Source of the DNA: Stropharia rugosoannulata
Lineage: Eukaryota > Basidiomycota > Agaricomycetes > Agaricales > Strophariaceae
DNA: 64,000 nt
Reading direction: 5' to 3'
NCBI GenBank assembly: GCA_028532985.1
Contig: JANCIK010000003.1
Span: 754,001 to 818,000 of the forward strand
The position numbers and the translations under genes are program-made. Shown here piece by piece: positions 1 to 12,000 of the stretch. How positions within the stretch are numbered: the first letter of the stretch is position 1; every line of letters begins with the position of its first letter. The notes under the pieces were generated by a model. It did no database searches, had not been told where the DNA came from, and worked only from the letters and a program-made list of their open reading frames with translations.

Positions 1-702
1 TAGCAAGCTTTAAGTTGGTCTTTACCGAAAGGCGCTGCAAAAGAACTTGATTGAGAAAGTCGATGAGAAACACGAGATGCGAGCGAACCTCATTTTTAGC
101 CTCCTCAAGCGCCCTTCTAGTTACTTGATAGAACTTTTCAAGGACATCGACCTCAACAGGACCCCCCTTACCCCCTCCAACATAATCCAAAATTCCATTG
201 ATTGACTTCTCGGAGTAGTTCCGTGTCACTGCCGATTTCGTGTAAGTCAGCAGTTCCGTATATGTCTTCAGAGCGTCAGCGGGTCTATGAAGTTCTAGAA
301 AGAGCAACTTGGTCATCTGCTTAAGCGCTTTGAAACCCCTAACACATGGTCAGGATAAGCGCAGGTTCCAGATAGTCGAATGGAGTACCAGTCGCCTTTC
401 TCTTCCTCCTGGTCGATTATAGCGCGGAATTCCTTGAGCGCTTCCTCCGGACTATCTTCCTTTTTGGCTGTCGAGAACAATCAGATCTACGCAGAAGCTT
501 AATGACAGACTGGTCGTACACTTCGCCGTGTAGTACATGTTCTCGACATCTGCGCTCCCTGACTCATTAGCCTCATCGTTATCAGAATAATCAAAGCCAT
601 AGTCCTAAAGGAGGTCGCATGGGTTCCAGTAATTCTACTAATAGTTGGACGACATACTTCATCGTCGCTTCCTTGCATGTAATCGGCATCATCGTCATCC
701 AT
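1..702 (-). CDS. CSN2: COP9 signalosome subunit 2, N-terminal part (cut by left edge)
   Basis: CSN2 is a PCI-domain subunit of the COP9 signalosome, which removes NEDD8 from cullins and so tunes cullin-RING ubiquitin ligases. The start is the ATG at 702-700, giving an acidic N-terminus (MDDDDADYMQGSDDE), as in CSN2 of animals. Splicing across several short introns gives, in order, DVENMYYTAK, an EEALKEFR segment, FKALKQMTKLLFLE, ELLTYTKSAVTRNYSEKSIN, GILDY and VKTNLKLA. The segment around TRNYSEKSIN..ILDY is nearly identical to the conserved CSN2 block. One intron lies in NE/RLSVKT (about 37-86). The PCI domain and C-terminus are beyond the left edge, so the gene is partial by position and not broken. 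It is divergent from FAB1, with about 450 bp between start codons. Exon joins are inferred; the family call is secure. Confidence 0.9.
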
Positions 703-1158
703 GTCGTCCTAACGCGTCAGGAATGAATCAAAGTGTAAAGGTTGAACTTTGGCAGCGATCCAGAGGTATAATGGATCTCTGGAGTCGCGAGATTCGAGTG
801 GTCATAAGTATGTGCACGTGTATCGGCTGGAGCCGAGCTGGGATAGAAACTCATCGACATCCTTGTCCATTTTACGTTTTCTCCAAGCAGTTCAGAGCTC
901 CTCCATCAGTTTTCACGCAGACCGTATTCGCCTTTCATTGGAGTTGCACAATATTTAAAGATTCTTAAATTGAATCAAGTTGGAGTCAAGTCAGCGTTTG
1001 GAGCAGGAAGCCGCGGCACGTGACGCATTTAGCGCGGTCGATTAATGGGGAATTTACTATATCGGCGTTCGAGTTGGCTGTTGTGGCTCTTCGGAGGATG
1101 GCCTTAAGTTCGCTATCTATGTTCCTAACGCTTGAGGCGCCCTAATACAGTCGTCATC

Positions 1159-4100
1159 ATGGAATCCCCAAATGCGACTTCTCCCATTATCAGCTCTTTC
1201 AGTGCCCAGTCGTCCAGGTCCCGCAGTAGCACTACCAGATTGACAGAAGACATACCTCAGGGCCTAACCTCCTTCAACCCCTTTTCAGAGGAAGATGAGC
1301 ACGACCAATCATCCTATACAATTGTCACTTCCATATTCTCGCGTATGAAGAATACGCTTTCAGCTCCGCTCTCTTCCGCCGTCGCTGTCTCGTCCAACAA
1401 TCCAACAATAACGACTAACCCAAGCTATACTGCGTCCGGCACGTCAGAAGCTCGGCGCCCATCCTATTCTACTGCACAAACAGGCACTTCTTCCTTTTCC
1501 TCGAGAACAAATACTTCAGACCGCCCCAATCCTTTATTTGCCGCTCCGGTACAGGCAGCCCCACCCCTTGTCTCGTTAACGCCCGCGCAATCTGAGCTCC
1601 CAACTTACACCGTGGACTATGAACGACCAGACAGCAGAACACCTTATTCGCCTGTATATTCGCCTCGCTATTCTCCTGGGTTGGATCCTGGTGGAGACGG
1701 GCCCTTTCAATTTGGAACAGCGATACCTGGATTTCCTATCCCCGATGACGCGCGTAGTATCAAGACAGCAGTGAGCATTCAGCGCTCAGGTTCTGTGTCT
1801 AAGGTCATTAGGCGTCTACGGGGCGAAGGTTAGTAGTTTATGTATCTTAAAGATCAAAGAATGACGTAGCTTCTTAAGGATTGTCGCGAGATTATTGGAT
1901 GGATGATGAGAACTGCAAAGAGTGCTACGATTGTAAAAGTGAATTTACGACATGGAGGAGGAAGCATCATTGTCGTATATGCGGTTCGACAATTGTCTAC
2001 CCGTCTTGATATTTTACTCATGACATTTATCACAGGACAAATTTTTTGCTCTCGCTGTGCATCCAATATTATCAAAGGTGCACGCTTTGGTTCTGAAGGC
2101 ATGGTACGCGTTTGCAATCTGTGCCTCGATAAACTCGCCAAAGTGGAGGACGACGACGATGATGATCGTCGCTCAGTCGCGTCTTCTGTTACAAATTTTC
2201 CCGCCCACCAGCTAGGAATGGACCCATTTTCCATGCCACAATCTCCATTCGCGGCGTCCCAACTTTTTGGGCAAGCTAACGAGCCCTTTAGCCTTTTTTC
2301 CATAGCCGAAACCAGGAGACCTATGCACGGCTCAGATGGCAGTCTTTCACGACCTATGACACCGATGTATGGGGACGACGGTAGATGGGAATCTACTATA
2401 CGAGATAACCCTGCTCCATTCCGCCGAGCCTTATCAGACGATGAAAAGGATGCAACGAGTTTATCCACTACTTTTGCCCCTACAATCTCTACTCCTGGAA
2501 AAGACCTGAAAAATAAGATTGAGCTCCCAACGGCGACGAACCCTATTCAGATTGAGCCTTCCACTAGCTCCATACAGTTTCCTATCGGCTCTCCAGAGCA
2601 TCTAGGATCTCCATTACGTCTTTCCGGTAGGCCAAGACCCGGTAACTCCCATGGTGAGATAGAGGTTGCCACTCCTTTCATTCGAAGCAGGGCACAGAGT
2701 AGATTGGATTCTGCGGTCCTCGAGGTTGAGCCAAGCTGGCGCATGCGTCGCGAAAGTACTGCGTATGTCCAACTTAAGTAGTCTACGCGTCTATTACTGA
2801 CTTCATTTAAGATATGCACAAGAGCTTAACCTAGCATCAATGCTACACTTGAAAATTATGCTTCGTCAGATGTTAACAAGCGAGAAGATCCCTAATGTCA
2901 AAGAATGGGAGGAGACGTTGCTTCGACTGGCTCTCCGAATTGCAAGAGAAATGACATTTACGTCTCTACCACATCGACAAGGTCAGGACATGGATGTTCG
3001 ACGTTATGTCAAGATCAAGAAAATACCAGGAGGCATGCCTAAAGACTCTGAATATGTTACCGGCGTAGTCATCACTAAGAACGTAGCCCATAAGCAAATG
3101 TCAAGGCTTCAAGCAAATCCGCGAATAATGCTCGTGACTTTCCCGCTGGAATTTTCGCGGGTAGAAGGGCAGTATCTCCATTTTGGTCAGATCGTGCGCC
3201 AGGAGAAAGAGTATCTCGGTAACCTCGCCAGTCGAATAGCAGCCCTACGACCGCACGTCGTTCTTGTTGAACACTCCGTATCACGGCTTGCACTGGATGC
3301 GCTTGCCAAACATAACATTGCTGTAGCTCGCGGAGTAAAGGTAACTGCTATCCAGACAATAGCGAGAATGACACAAGCAGACATATTCTCGTCCATGGAC
3401 AGACTGGCGCTGGAACCTCGACTGGGTCACTGCGCTCGATACTGTATTCAGACATACGATCACCCATTGATACCCGGTCGACGTAAGACCTATATGCGTT
3501 TCGAAGGCTGTAATCGGGACATGGGCTGTACAATTATTCTTCGAGGCGGTGATATTGATACGCTGAGGCGCATCAAGAAAGTTACGCGTTTCTTAACTTT
3601 TATTGTCCGCAATCTCAAGCTGGAAACACATCTATGGAAAGATACGATTACAAGCCTACCGCCACTCAATCCTCAAGGAATCCCTGTTGCGATAAGCCGA
3701 CTTCTACAGATTAACGAACCCCCCGCAATAGCTCCATCTGCGCCTGCACCAAAACTTCTATTTTCTTTGTCAGAAGATACTGTGAAGGACTCCCCGACCA
3801 AAACAGAGTCTAATGCTGATGTCGAGGACCTCCCCAACGAGGATGCAGAACAGTTGCGATTGACACGCAGGATAGACGAATCATTAGAACCCTATATCAA
3901 GACTTTCATATCTGTTTCTGCGACGCTCCGTTTCCCACCGCCTTACCCTATCCAACGAATGAAGGAGCTCGACAACCTCCTGATAGAAGCGAAGAGAGCT
4001 TGGGAGGACGAAGTCATCCTCCGGGAAGAACATATCACTGCAATGCACAAGCGGGAGGCGACTATCACTGCAAGCCCTACACCTATTCAGGAAGCTCAGC

Positions 4101-7100
4101 AATCTGAAGAGACGGGCGAAGGCCAAGAGCGCAAAGACTTTTTGGCACAGATAGAAGCCCTCCCAGTCTTAAATCTACCTTCGACACCCCTAACTGCGGA
4201 TGGGTTTCCAACCTCTAGTCCACTTGATGATGATCCTTCGTACTTCTCGTTGAAACCACTGTCTTCATCGAATCCAGAAACCCCTGGCTGTATCAGCACT
4301 CCGTCGACTATTCCGCCGTATTCATCATCTTCTCCTGAAGAGCCTGAGGTATTGAAAACAGCAGCCGACATATTCTATGAAAGCCATTACACACTCCTTA
4401 AATGGAAGCATGAAGAATTTCGACGTATCTGGGAGTGGTACTTGCGCAAAAATGCGGATGATTTTATTGTTGATAAATACCAATGTATCCATCTCAGGGA
4501 ATACACCGTACCGACTGGGGATCTTGGTACGGCACCACCATGTTTTGCTCCTCGCCTGCGACAGATCGAATTCTATGGGAAGAATGACATGACACTTGGT
4601 CAGTTTATCGAAAAATCTGTCAGCGATACATTGAGTCAATTTCTTGATCCAAGTGCATTGTGCACGGGGAAAGGATGCGATCAGCCTCTTGCCCGCCATG
4701 GCAGGGTTTTCGTTCATAATCAGACCACTGTTTTTGTTGCTGTGGAGCAATGGGACGGTCAAATTGTCAACCAAACGGATGATGGGAATCCTGCTGAAAT
4801 TACCAGCTGGAGTGCTTGTCGTTTATGCGGTGCTGCCACTCCTTTTCTGCCTGTTTCACCGGAAATGCAACGATATTCATTTGCGAAATTTCTGGAGCTC
4901 CATTTTTACCCTGCAGACGTACGCTCCATGGAAGGCGCGGGGTGTCAGCACAATATGTATCAATACCACATTCGCTATTTTTCTTGGAAAAATATGACAG
5001 TTCGCTTTCAGGCTGATCCAGTTGTCCTACACGAAATTGTATACCCTCCTTTCCGCATTCGAGTGCGCCCAGAAACGCAACTGGAGATTAAAAATGTGGA
5101 ATTCCAACGACTGCATTTCCGGAATATGTTGTGGTACACGCAACTGGTTGACGACCTCAAGCTTATCAGTATTGATGCGGCCACTGGCGACGAAAGCACG
5201 GACGCACGACTCCTGGCCGAAATCAATGTTCTCATTTCGAGGGCAGAGTATGAGAGGGAGGATATCAGTCGTCTAATAAATCGCACCTATAGAGAATCAG
5301 CTCCTACAGATACTTTGGCGCTTAATCAGGTGCCAGCATATCGTCAAGATAAGATTGTTGCGTGGCAAGCAGATTTTGACAAGCTTCCTAAGCCCCGCAC
5401 TGCCCAGATTAATAATAACAGGAACAGTCGACGATCTTCAGCCTTTGATTCTGTAAGGGCTTCAATATGGCCTGCCCGAAGAAGTGATCTAGGTGGATTG
5501 TTTGAGAACCCGCCGCTTCCGTCTTCGAGTGTATCCGAGGCAGAAGAAGGTCCCATCAAGTCTCGCAGAAACACTGTTGATTCGTCAACCTCTGACGCAT
5601 CGGAAACTTCAAGTGTAGAGGGACCAACGAAGAATCAGAACTCTCCTGAGGATTCAAAGTCTGTGAACGAAAAGGCTCTCTCCGACGCCACAAACACTAG
5701 TGAAGAACATCCTAAGTCTGACCCTGATAGCGACTCTACCATCGGTGCAATTCGCGAAGAAAGATCTACAACACAAGAGCCCCTCCAGGTTGGTCGCTTG
5801 CACCGTTCTTGTTTACTTACCAACTGACTTAAACTTCCAGTCGCTAAATGAATCACACGAGGAATCAGAAACGCCTGCCGATGAAGCTGCTCCGAGAATA
5901 TCACGTTTACCACGTCGCGTTTCACAGAATGTAAGCGTCGCGGAACTTGTCAGGAAATATCAAGACTTCCTGCCAGCGCAGGGTATTCATGATCTTGCCC
6001 AAACTGCTTTCCCCCCGAGATCTATGATGTCGGAAAGTGAACAAGAGGACCCTTCTTCATCGCAGTACGTGCCACGGTCCATGCTACGCAGTAAAAGCCG
6101 ACATCGCACTCCCGCCCGTAAGCCATCAACATCCGACTTCGAGCAAGGTTACGCTGCCAATGTCGCTCCAAAATACTTAACCCGTAATCGGCGACCGCTA
6201 GCCACCATCGGGAGCCGAATACAAGGTCCAAAGGGACCTAATTCTGAAACTCATGAATCGTCGAGGCGAGGGTCTCCAGAAAAGCGGTACAGTAATCTTG
6301 GGAGAGATGAGCATCGTCCCAGTCGACCATCTTCTCCCCCCAATGGAAATAACAGGTCGACAATTAATGGTTCAAAGTATGGTAAAGCTCGTGTAGTCAG
6401 TCGCCCCAAAGATAAGACAGTCACCCGTCCAACTGCCAGCACATTAAACAAGGCAACGATTCGGCGTCCTCCTGCTGCACAAGGTAGCAAAGTCTCCAAT
6501 ATTGCTAAACATTTTGAACGGTTGGGTCGCGATGCCGAACGTTCTAAAGGAAGTCGGTATGCCGTCATACGCGGGAAACGCGCGCGCCCAGTAGCATTTA
6601 CCCGTGCCAAGGTGGAAGTCCTGGACAGTGTCAAAGACGCTATACGCGATGATTCGGAGAGCTCAGACTCAAGTGAAGCAGATGATGAGGACGAAGGCAA
6701 TGATGAAGAAAGGCATTCATTGACATCTGCCAAGCAGCTTATCTCTGAAACAACCTCTCCTGATCCTGCCCCGTATACTGCCCCTCCAGCGCAAAGCTTC
6801 CCAATCATAAACGTTGACAAGCCTGATAATATCATTGAAAATGGTGAAGCTACCATCCGGGCACCTCCTGGACAAATTTCTCTTCCTCCGTCACCTTTCC
6901 TCTCTTCTGTAAAGGCAAAGGCAGGTGCTCCACTGACCCCGCCAGCCTCCGATGTCGAGTCGACGGGTTATCCAGGAGAACGGCCGTCCCTGCTCAAAAC
7001 GCTGTCAGGCTTTTGGCCACAAACGTCTCGCCAATCCATCGAAGGCGAAGACATAATGAGTGATCCAGAGCATATATTTAGGGACTCATCAATGGTTGTG

Positions 7101-8763
7101 CGTCTAGATGAACCTACGTCAATCATTGCCTTAGCTTTGAAGTGAGGACTGGTTCGCATGTCTTGAGCTATGAACTGACAATTGTCTTCAGCTCACCACA
7201 GTATCGTGACATGCTTGCTAAGTCGCGGGCCGAAAAAAGGACAGCGCGAGAAGCCAAATTGACAGAGTCTGGTGAAGCTTTCATGCCAGATGATGGATCG
7301 GTCTCAGAATCTACCTCGACATGGGGCGTCGTGAATGTGGATTCGAATGATTCTGCCGATCCTACTGAAGACTTGCGAGTACCGTCGTCTAAACTTCCAT
7401 GGGCAATCAGTAAGTGCGACTTCAAGTATGACGCAACTGCCGCTTACACTTATACCACATACAGCTTTCGAAAGTGGGGGATTGACTATCAGTTGTACAG
7501 TTCTTTATCCGGAACAATTCGATGCATTACGTAGAACATATGACTGCGAGAAGAGTATGATTGAATCTTTATCACGATGCATTAAATGGAATGCCAGTGG
7601 AGGAAAATCGGGCTCAGCTTTCCTGAAAACTCGAGGTTCGTTTGTTTCAAACCTGTATGCAGTGTAGAGTAAATGGGGGCTAATTATATTAAAAGACGAT
7701 CGGTTCATCGCGAAGGAGCTTTCCAGGCCGGAGTTACAAACGATGGAGACGTTTGCACCTGCATATTTCGATTATATGTCATCATCAGTACACGCCGATG
7801 TCAGTACTATCTCAAGAATTATTTCTTTTCGTGGCAATGACCAATTGCGTTCATAGAGACCAACTTTGTTGGCCAAAGTTTTTGGATGCTATAAACTGAC
7901 ATTCCGCAAGACTGGTAAGGAAAGGGGACCTGGCAAATCAAAGTCAACGCAAATGAATCTTCTTGTCATGGAGAATTTGTTTTACGATAGACGGTTTACC
8001 AAGGTAAATTTGCAGTCTCTCGGACCTAATACAGGAGCTAATCTTGCTCAGATTTATGATCTTAAAGGTTCAACTCGTAATAGACATGTTCAATCAACTG
8101 GGCGGGAGAACGAAGTCCTCCTCGACGAAAACCTTGTTGAAGGTAACGAAAGCGTACTTGCCTCAAATACTGTGTACACTAACGAATTATGAACTACTGT
8201 TGTAGCTGCCCATCGCCATCCGTTCTACCTGCGCGAACATTCCAAGCGCATACTTAGAGGGGCCTTGTATAACGACAGTAAATTTCTTTCTGATATCAAC
8301 GTAATGGATTACTCGTTGGTTTGTGGGGTGAGTAACTGACGTCGCACATATACCGTAAATCTTATGTTTTCTCAAGGTTGATAGCCAAAATAATGAGCTA
8401 GTCGTCGGTATTGTCGGTAAGCACCCAGCAAAGAAGAATGTGGCCATAGTGCTTATAGACGTTTAGATTATATAAGGACATACACCTGGGATAAGAAGCT
8501 CGAAAGCTGGGTGAAAGAATCCGCATTTTTGGGCGGGGCAGGAAAGGGCGAACCAACCATTGTTACCCCTCGTCAATATCGGCAACGCTTTTTAAGTGCG
8601 ATGGAGCGCTACTTCCCTCTGGTAAGTTCGACATGTTTGCTTCATTTTACCTAGGATTTGAGTTCTTACTGGGAAATCTAAGATCCCTGACAGATGGATG
8701 AAGCAAAAGGACGCCCCAGAGGAGGAATCGACTATTCTATCAGAATTATGGCCCGACTGGTAG
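1159..8763 (+). CDS. FAB1: 1-phosphatidylinositol-3-phosphate 5-kinase Fab1/PIKfyve
   Basis: Fab1 makes PI(3,5)P2 from PI3P on endosome and vacuole membranes. Joining 14 exons (1159-1828, 1879-1983, 2036-2762, 2812-5788, 5841-7141, 7192-7409, 7465-7635, 7696-7799, 7857-8003, 8052-8142, 8206-8327, 8377-8416, 8467-8621, 8683-8763) keeps the frame and predicts about 2,302 aa. A Ser/Thr-rich N-terminus leads to a FYVE finger near residues 226-290 with [14 protein letters not shown] and RVCNLC. A Cpn60/TCP-1-like domain follows at about 595-785, then the Fab1 Cys-rich region ([30 protein letters not shown]), a disordered linker, and the C-terminal PIP kinase with [16 protein letters not shown] and DINVMDYSL. 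The start is the ATG at 1159; an in-frame TTG lies further upstream. The intron at 8004-8051 has no in-frame stop and is 48 nt. The N-terminus contains three adjacent YSP units. Confidence 0.95.
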
Positions 8764-9062
8764 GCACAATGTAAACATTTATTATGATTTTCTTGTATTT
8801 CATTTCATTTTCCGGATATTGCATCATTATTTTGTACCATACTAGCAGCTACTAGCAGGCATGTTCTCATATCATACCAGTTCATACCCTTTCATACCCT
8901 ATGTACAAATTGTTAATTACATATTTGCGCCGAAGTCGGTTCGGCAATCATGTGGTACAGACTGCGCAATATGTTCAGGATAATAGAACGAACAAACAAG
9001 ATTAGGTAACTATAATGTACATGATAATATACAAAACATTGTCATAGCAAAGCAAGAAATAT
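8764..9062. other. Convergent intergenic region between FAB1 and TAF2
   Basis: About 300 bp between two stop codons on opposite strands. It is AT-rich and probably holds both 3' ends. A short run of direct repeats of 'cataccctttcataccctat' type lies near 8875-8900. I see no gene. Confidence 0.7.
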
Positions 9063-12000
9063 TCAACCTATCTTCACCTTCTTTGTGGGCTGTGGTGTGC
9101 CTGAATCCGATTCCTTTCGCTTCTTCGCTGCTCCTGATTTCCATGAGCTCAACAAGGCCTGGAAGCGTTCTTCGAAGGCAGTGGCTATCAAGCCAACCTC
9201 TGAATCGGCCCCGTTAAACTTGATAGCATTAGACAGCATCAAGTCCACATCAGCCTCAAAGGCTTCGACAGTGTCGTACTTGTCGTTGTCCAGTTTTTGC
9301 CTGATGGTTCGAAGATCGCGGGCATCCTTCTTCGGAATGATATCGAAATATGTCGGGATGCCTAAAACAATAGGGTCAACAGGCTCGCGGAAAACCCAAG
9401 AGCTGAGGATGATTAGTTTAAGGAAGCTGACAAAGACGAGAACATACATTTGTTCTTTGACGATGGTAGTGAGAACGCCCTGCAGACCCCGCTTTTCTGT
9501 CCACGATAACTTGCGTTCCATAGCTTTGGGCCATTCCTTCTTGAACGCTTTCTCAACCACAGAAGCACAAATAGTAGGAACCGTTCCAGGCGGGTTGAAC
9601 AATCGACAGTTACTGAAAACCAGCTCCATATCGTCCTTGAACTGTTCCATTGTACGGTACCTCCCTTCGTTCAACTTAGTTGACATAGTTCCGAAATCCA
9701 TTGGGTTCAAGATTTCATCATAATACCTACGCACGATTCAGGTTAGCAGAGACGATGAGCAGTGACATGTACATACGTTGGGCACCCATCTAATACAGGA
9801 TCAACGGGTCGGGCGAATATTTCAGACTCTGGGTACTTTGCGAGAAGTTTAAGAAGTTCTCTACATTTCTTCTCATTGATCGGCGTAGACTGGGCAGGCT
9901 TTCTTTTCACTTGGCTGGATGATACATGCGGAGCGGGCGGTGGCGTAGGGACGGAAACAGGAGGAGGCACCGGGGACACGTAAACTTCTTTCTCTTTCCC
10001 TTTGAGTGAAGGTGCCGTAGACTCAATAGACGTACGTGAAGCCTGCCCTGGCTTGTCTTTTCGGAACTTGATTGCAGGAATAGAAGACTTTACGTAGGGA
10101 GTAGGCTGGCTTGACGGTGGGATTTTGACAGTGGAAGGTCCTGGAGGGGATGGACGTTCTTTCTTAGCAGGAGCAGCCAGAGCCAGTATGTCATCTTCGA
10201 CGTGATCCATCTTCTTTCGTTTGGCTGGACCAGGATTTGTAGGAGGCTTGTCTTTCTCGCTAACAGAGCGCTGCCGCTGTTCATTCTTCTCTCTTTCGAT
10301 AGCCAGGACTTCTTGTAGAATATCATGCGATCCGTCGTCGACATATGGCGGGGGAGGAGCATCAAGTACCAAACTTGTTGGTGAGTCTGAAAGTTTAATC
10401 TTCGGCTTTTTCGTTTTAACCGGTGGCGTTGGTGCTGGCTTCTCTAACGGTTTGCTTTGCGTACCAACCTTCAACTTGATCATAGGTCGAGAGGAAGATG
10501 CAGCAGGTGTACCTGCAGAGTCACGTGTAGATGATGAGGGTGTACCATGCCGACTCGAAGAAGGTTGAGAAGCGAGTTTAGGAGGATATGTTGTCGTGAC
10601 TGAAGGAAGAATCCGATGCGAAGGCTTGGTCACCGGAGGCGGCGGAGGCGGCGGATGTGCTCGATCAGCCGCCTCAAGCGTCTTATTGATTATACTCCAT
10701 TCTATTGCATCATGGCGTCAGCATCGAAGACAAATAAGAGAGATAAGGAACCAACGCTTTTCAAAGAAGGTCTCCAAAGAAATTGCCTCGTTATGCACAA
10801 AACTGCCCACCAGATTGTAAGTTTTCGCATTATCTATCATAAGACGGAAGTCCGCTTTGAATGCAAAGCGATCCTTATACATCCCCTCTTCCAGCTTGGC
10901 TCCCATCGTACTTAGATCCATCGGTTCTTTGATTATATCAAAATAGCTTTTAAGTGGTAGTGTCAGAAACGATTGAACTTATGAGAGAGAAAAACCTCAC
11001 TTAGGAGCATGGTCTCTGATGGGATCAACAGGTTGTAGAAAGATGAGAGCCCGTTTGTTAGTCTTCAGTTTCTTCAGTGCGCTGCGACAGGCTTTCAGAT
11101 CGTTCAATGACATTCCACCAGACTGGGCCTTAGGTACGTGAGAGGGACGCTCATGTCGGTCTGGTATTCTAACAGGTTGTTTGGGTTTAGATTTAGGATG
11201 CGTAACCTTAGCAGGTAAGTCCGGTTTAGCGAAAACCACTTCCTTCTTCCTTTCGACAGGCTGTACTGGGGGTAGATTGGCTGGCTTAGCATCAGGGTGG
11301 GGACTGGCAGGTAATCTGAGCTTGGTTGGCGGGTTGGCTGGTAGTGTACTCTTAACAAGTGGTCCGACTGTCTTGATGACGCGAGGTAGCTTCGGTGGTA
11401 CCTTGACAGCAGGTAGCGGTGGTGGTGCCTCGACTATAGGCGTGCTTGGTATATGGATCTTGACGGAGGGTGGGGATTCCTCAACAGGACGGATGAGAAG
11501 ATCGGCGAGCTTGAGAATACACCACCGAACTTCGTGATCAACGTCTGGATGGCTAGTTTGGAATGAAAATCAGTCTAGGAACTGTAATGTAGCGGATTGC
11601 ACTCACAGAGCGATGGGCATAAGAAATTCTCTCAGAGCTTCGTTCTTGCCCACTTCACGATCCTTCCGTAGGATCTTAATCATACTGTCCATCTCACTCT
11701 TCTTCGACTCCTTAATCTTTTCCTGCGAATTTCCGTCTTCTTCAATCAGAAGTGACTCAGTCTCCTTCGCATTCGCTTTCATCTCGCCCATCTGGACCAG
11801 AAGTGCCAGACTGTAACACGCATTTCGGGCAACGTGTCGGCGTATAACTTGGGAAGGGTCATGCGCCATGACGGCCAATATATAACGCATAATCTGGGGC
11901 GTGTACCACTTCGTCAGGAAGAGCCCATCAAATGCAGCTATCCGCACTTGGGTGTAGTTACCCTCCCTGAAGATAAGTGTTCAAAAACAGTCAATCAAGT

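Noticed and set aside
1..702. Truncated pseudogene of CSN2
   Set aside because: The missing part is off the left edge; the exons seen are intact and splice in frame.
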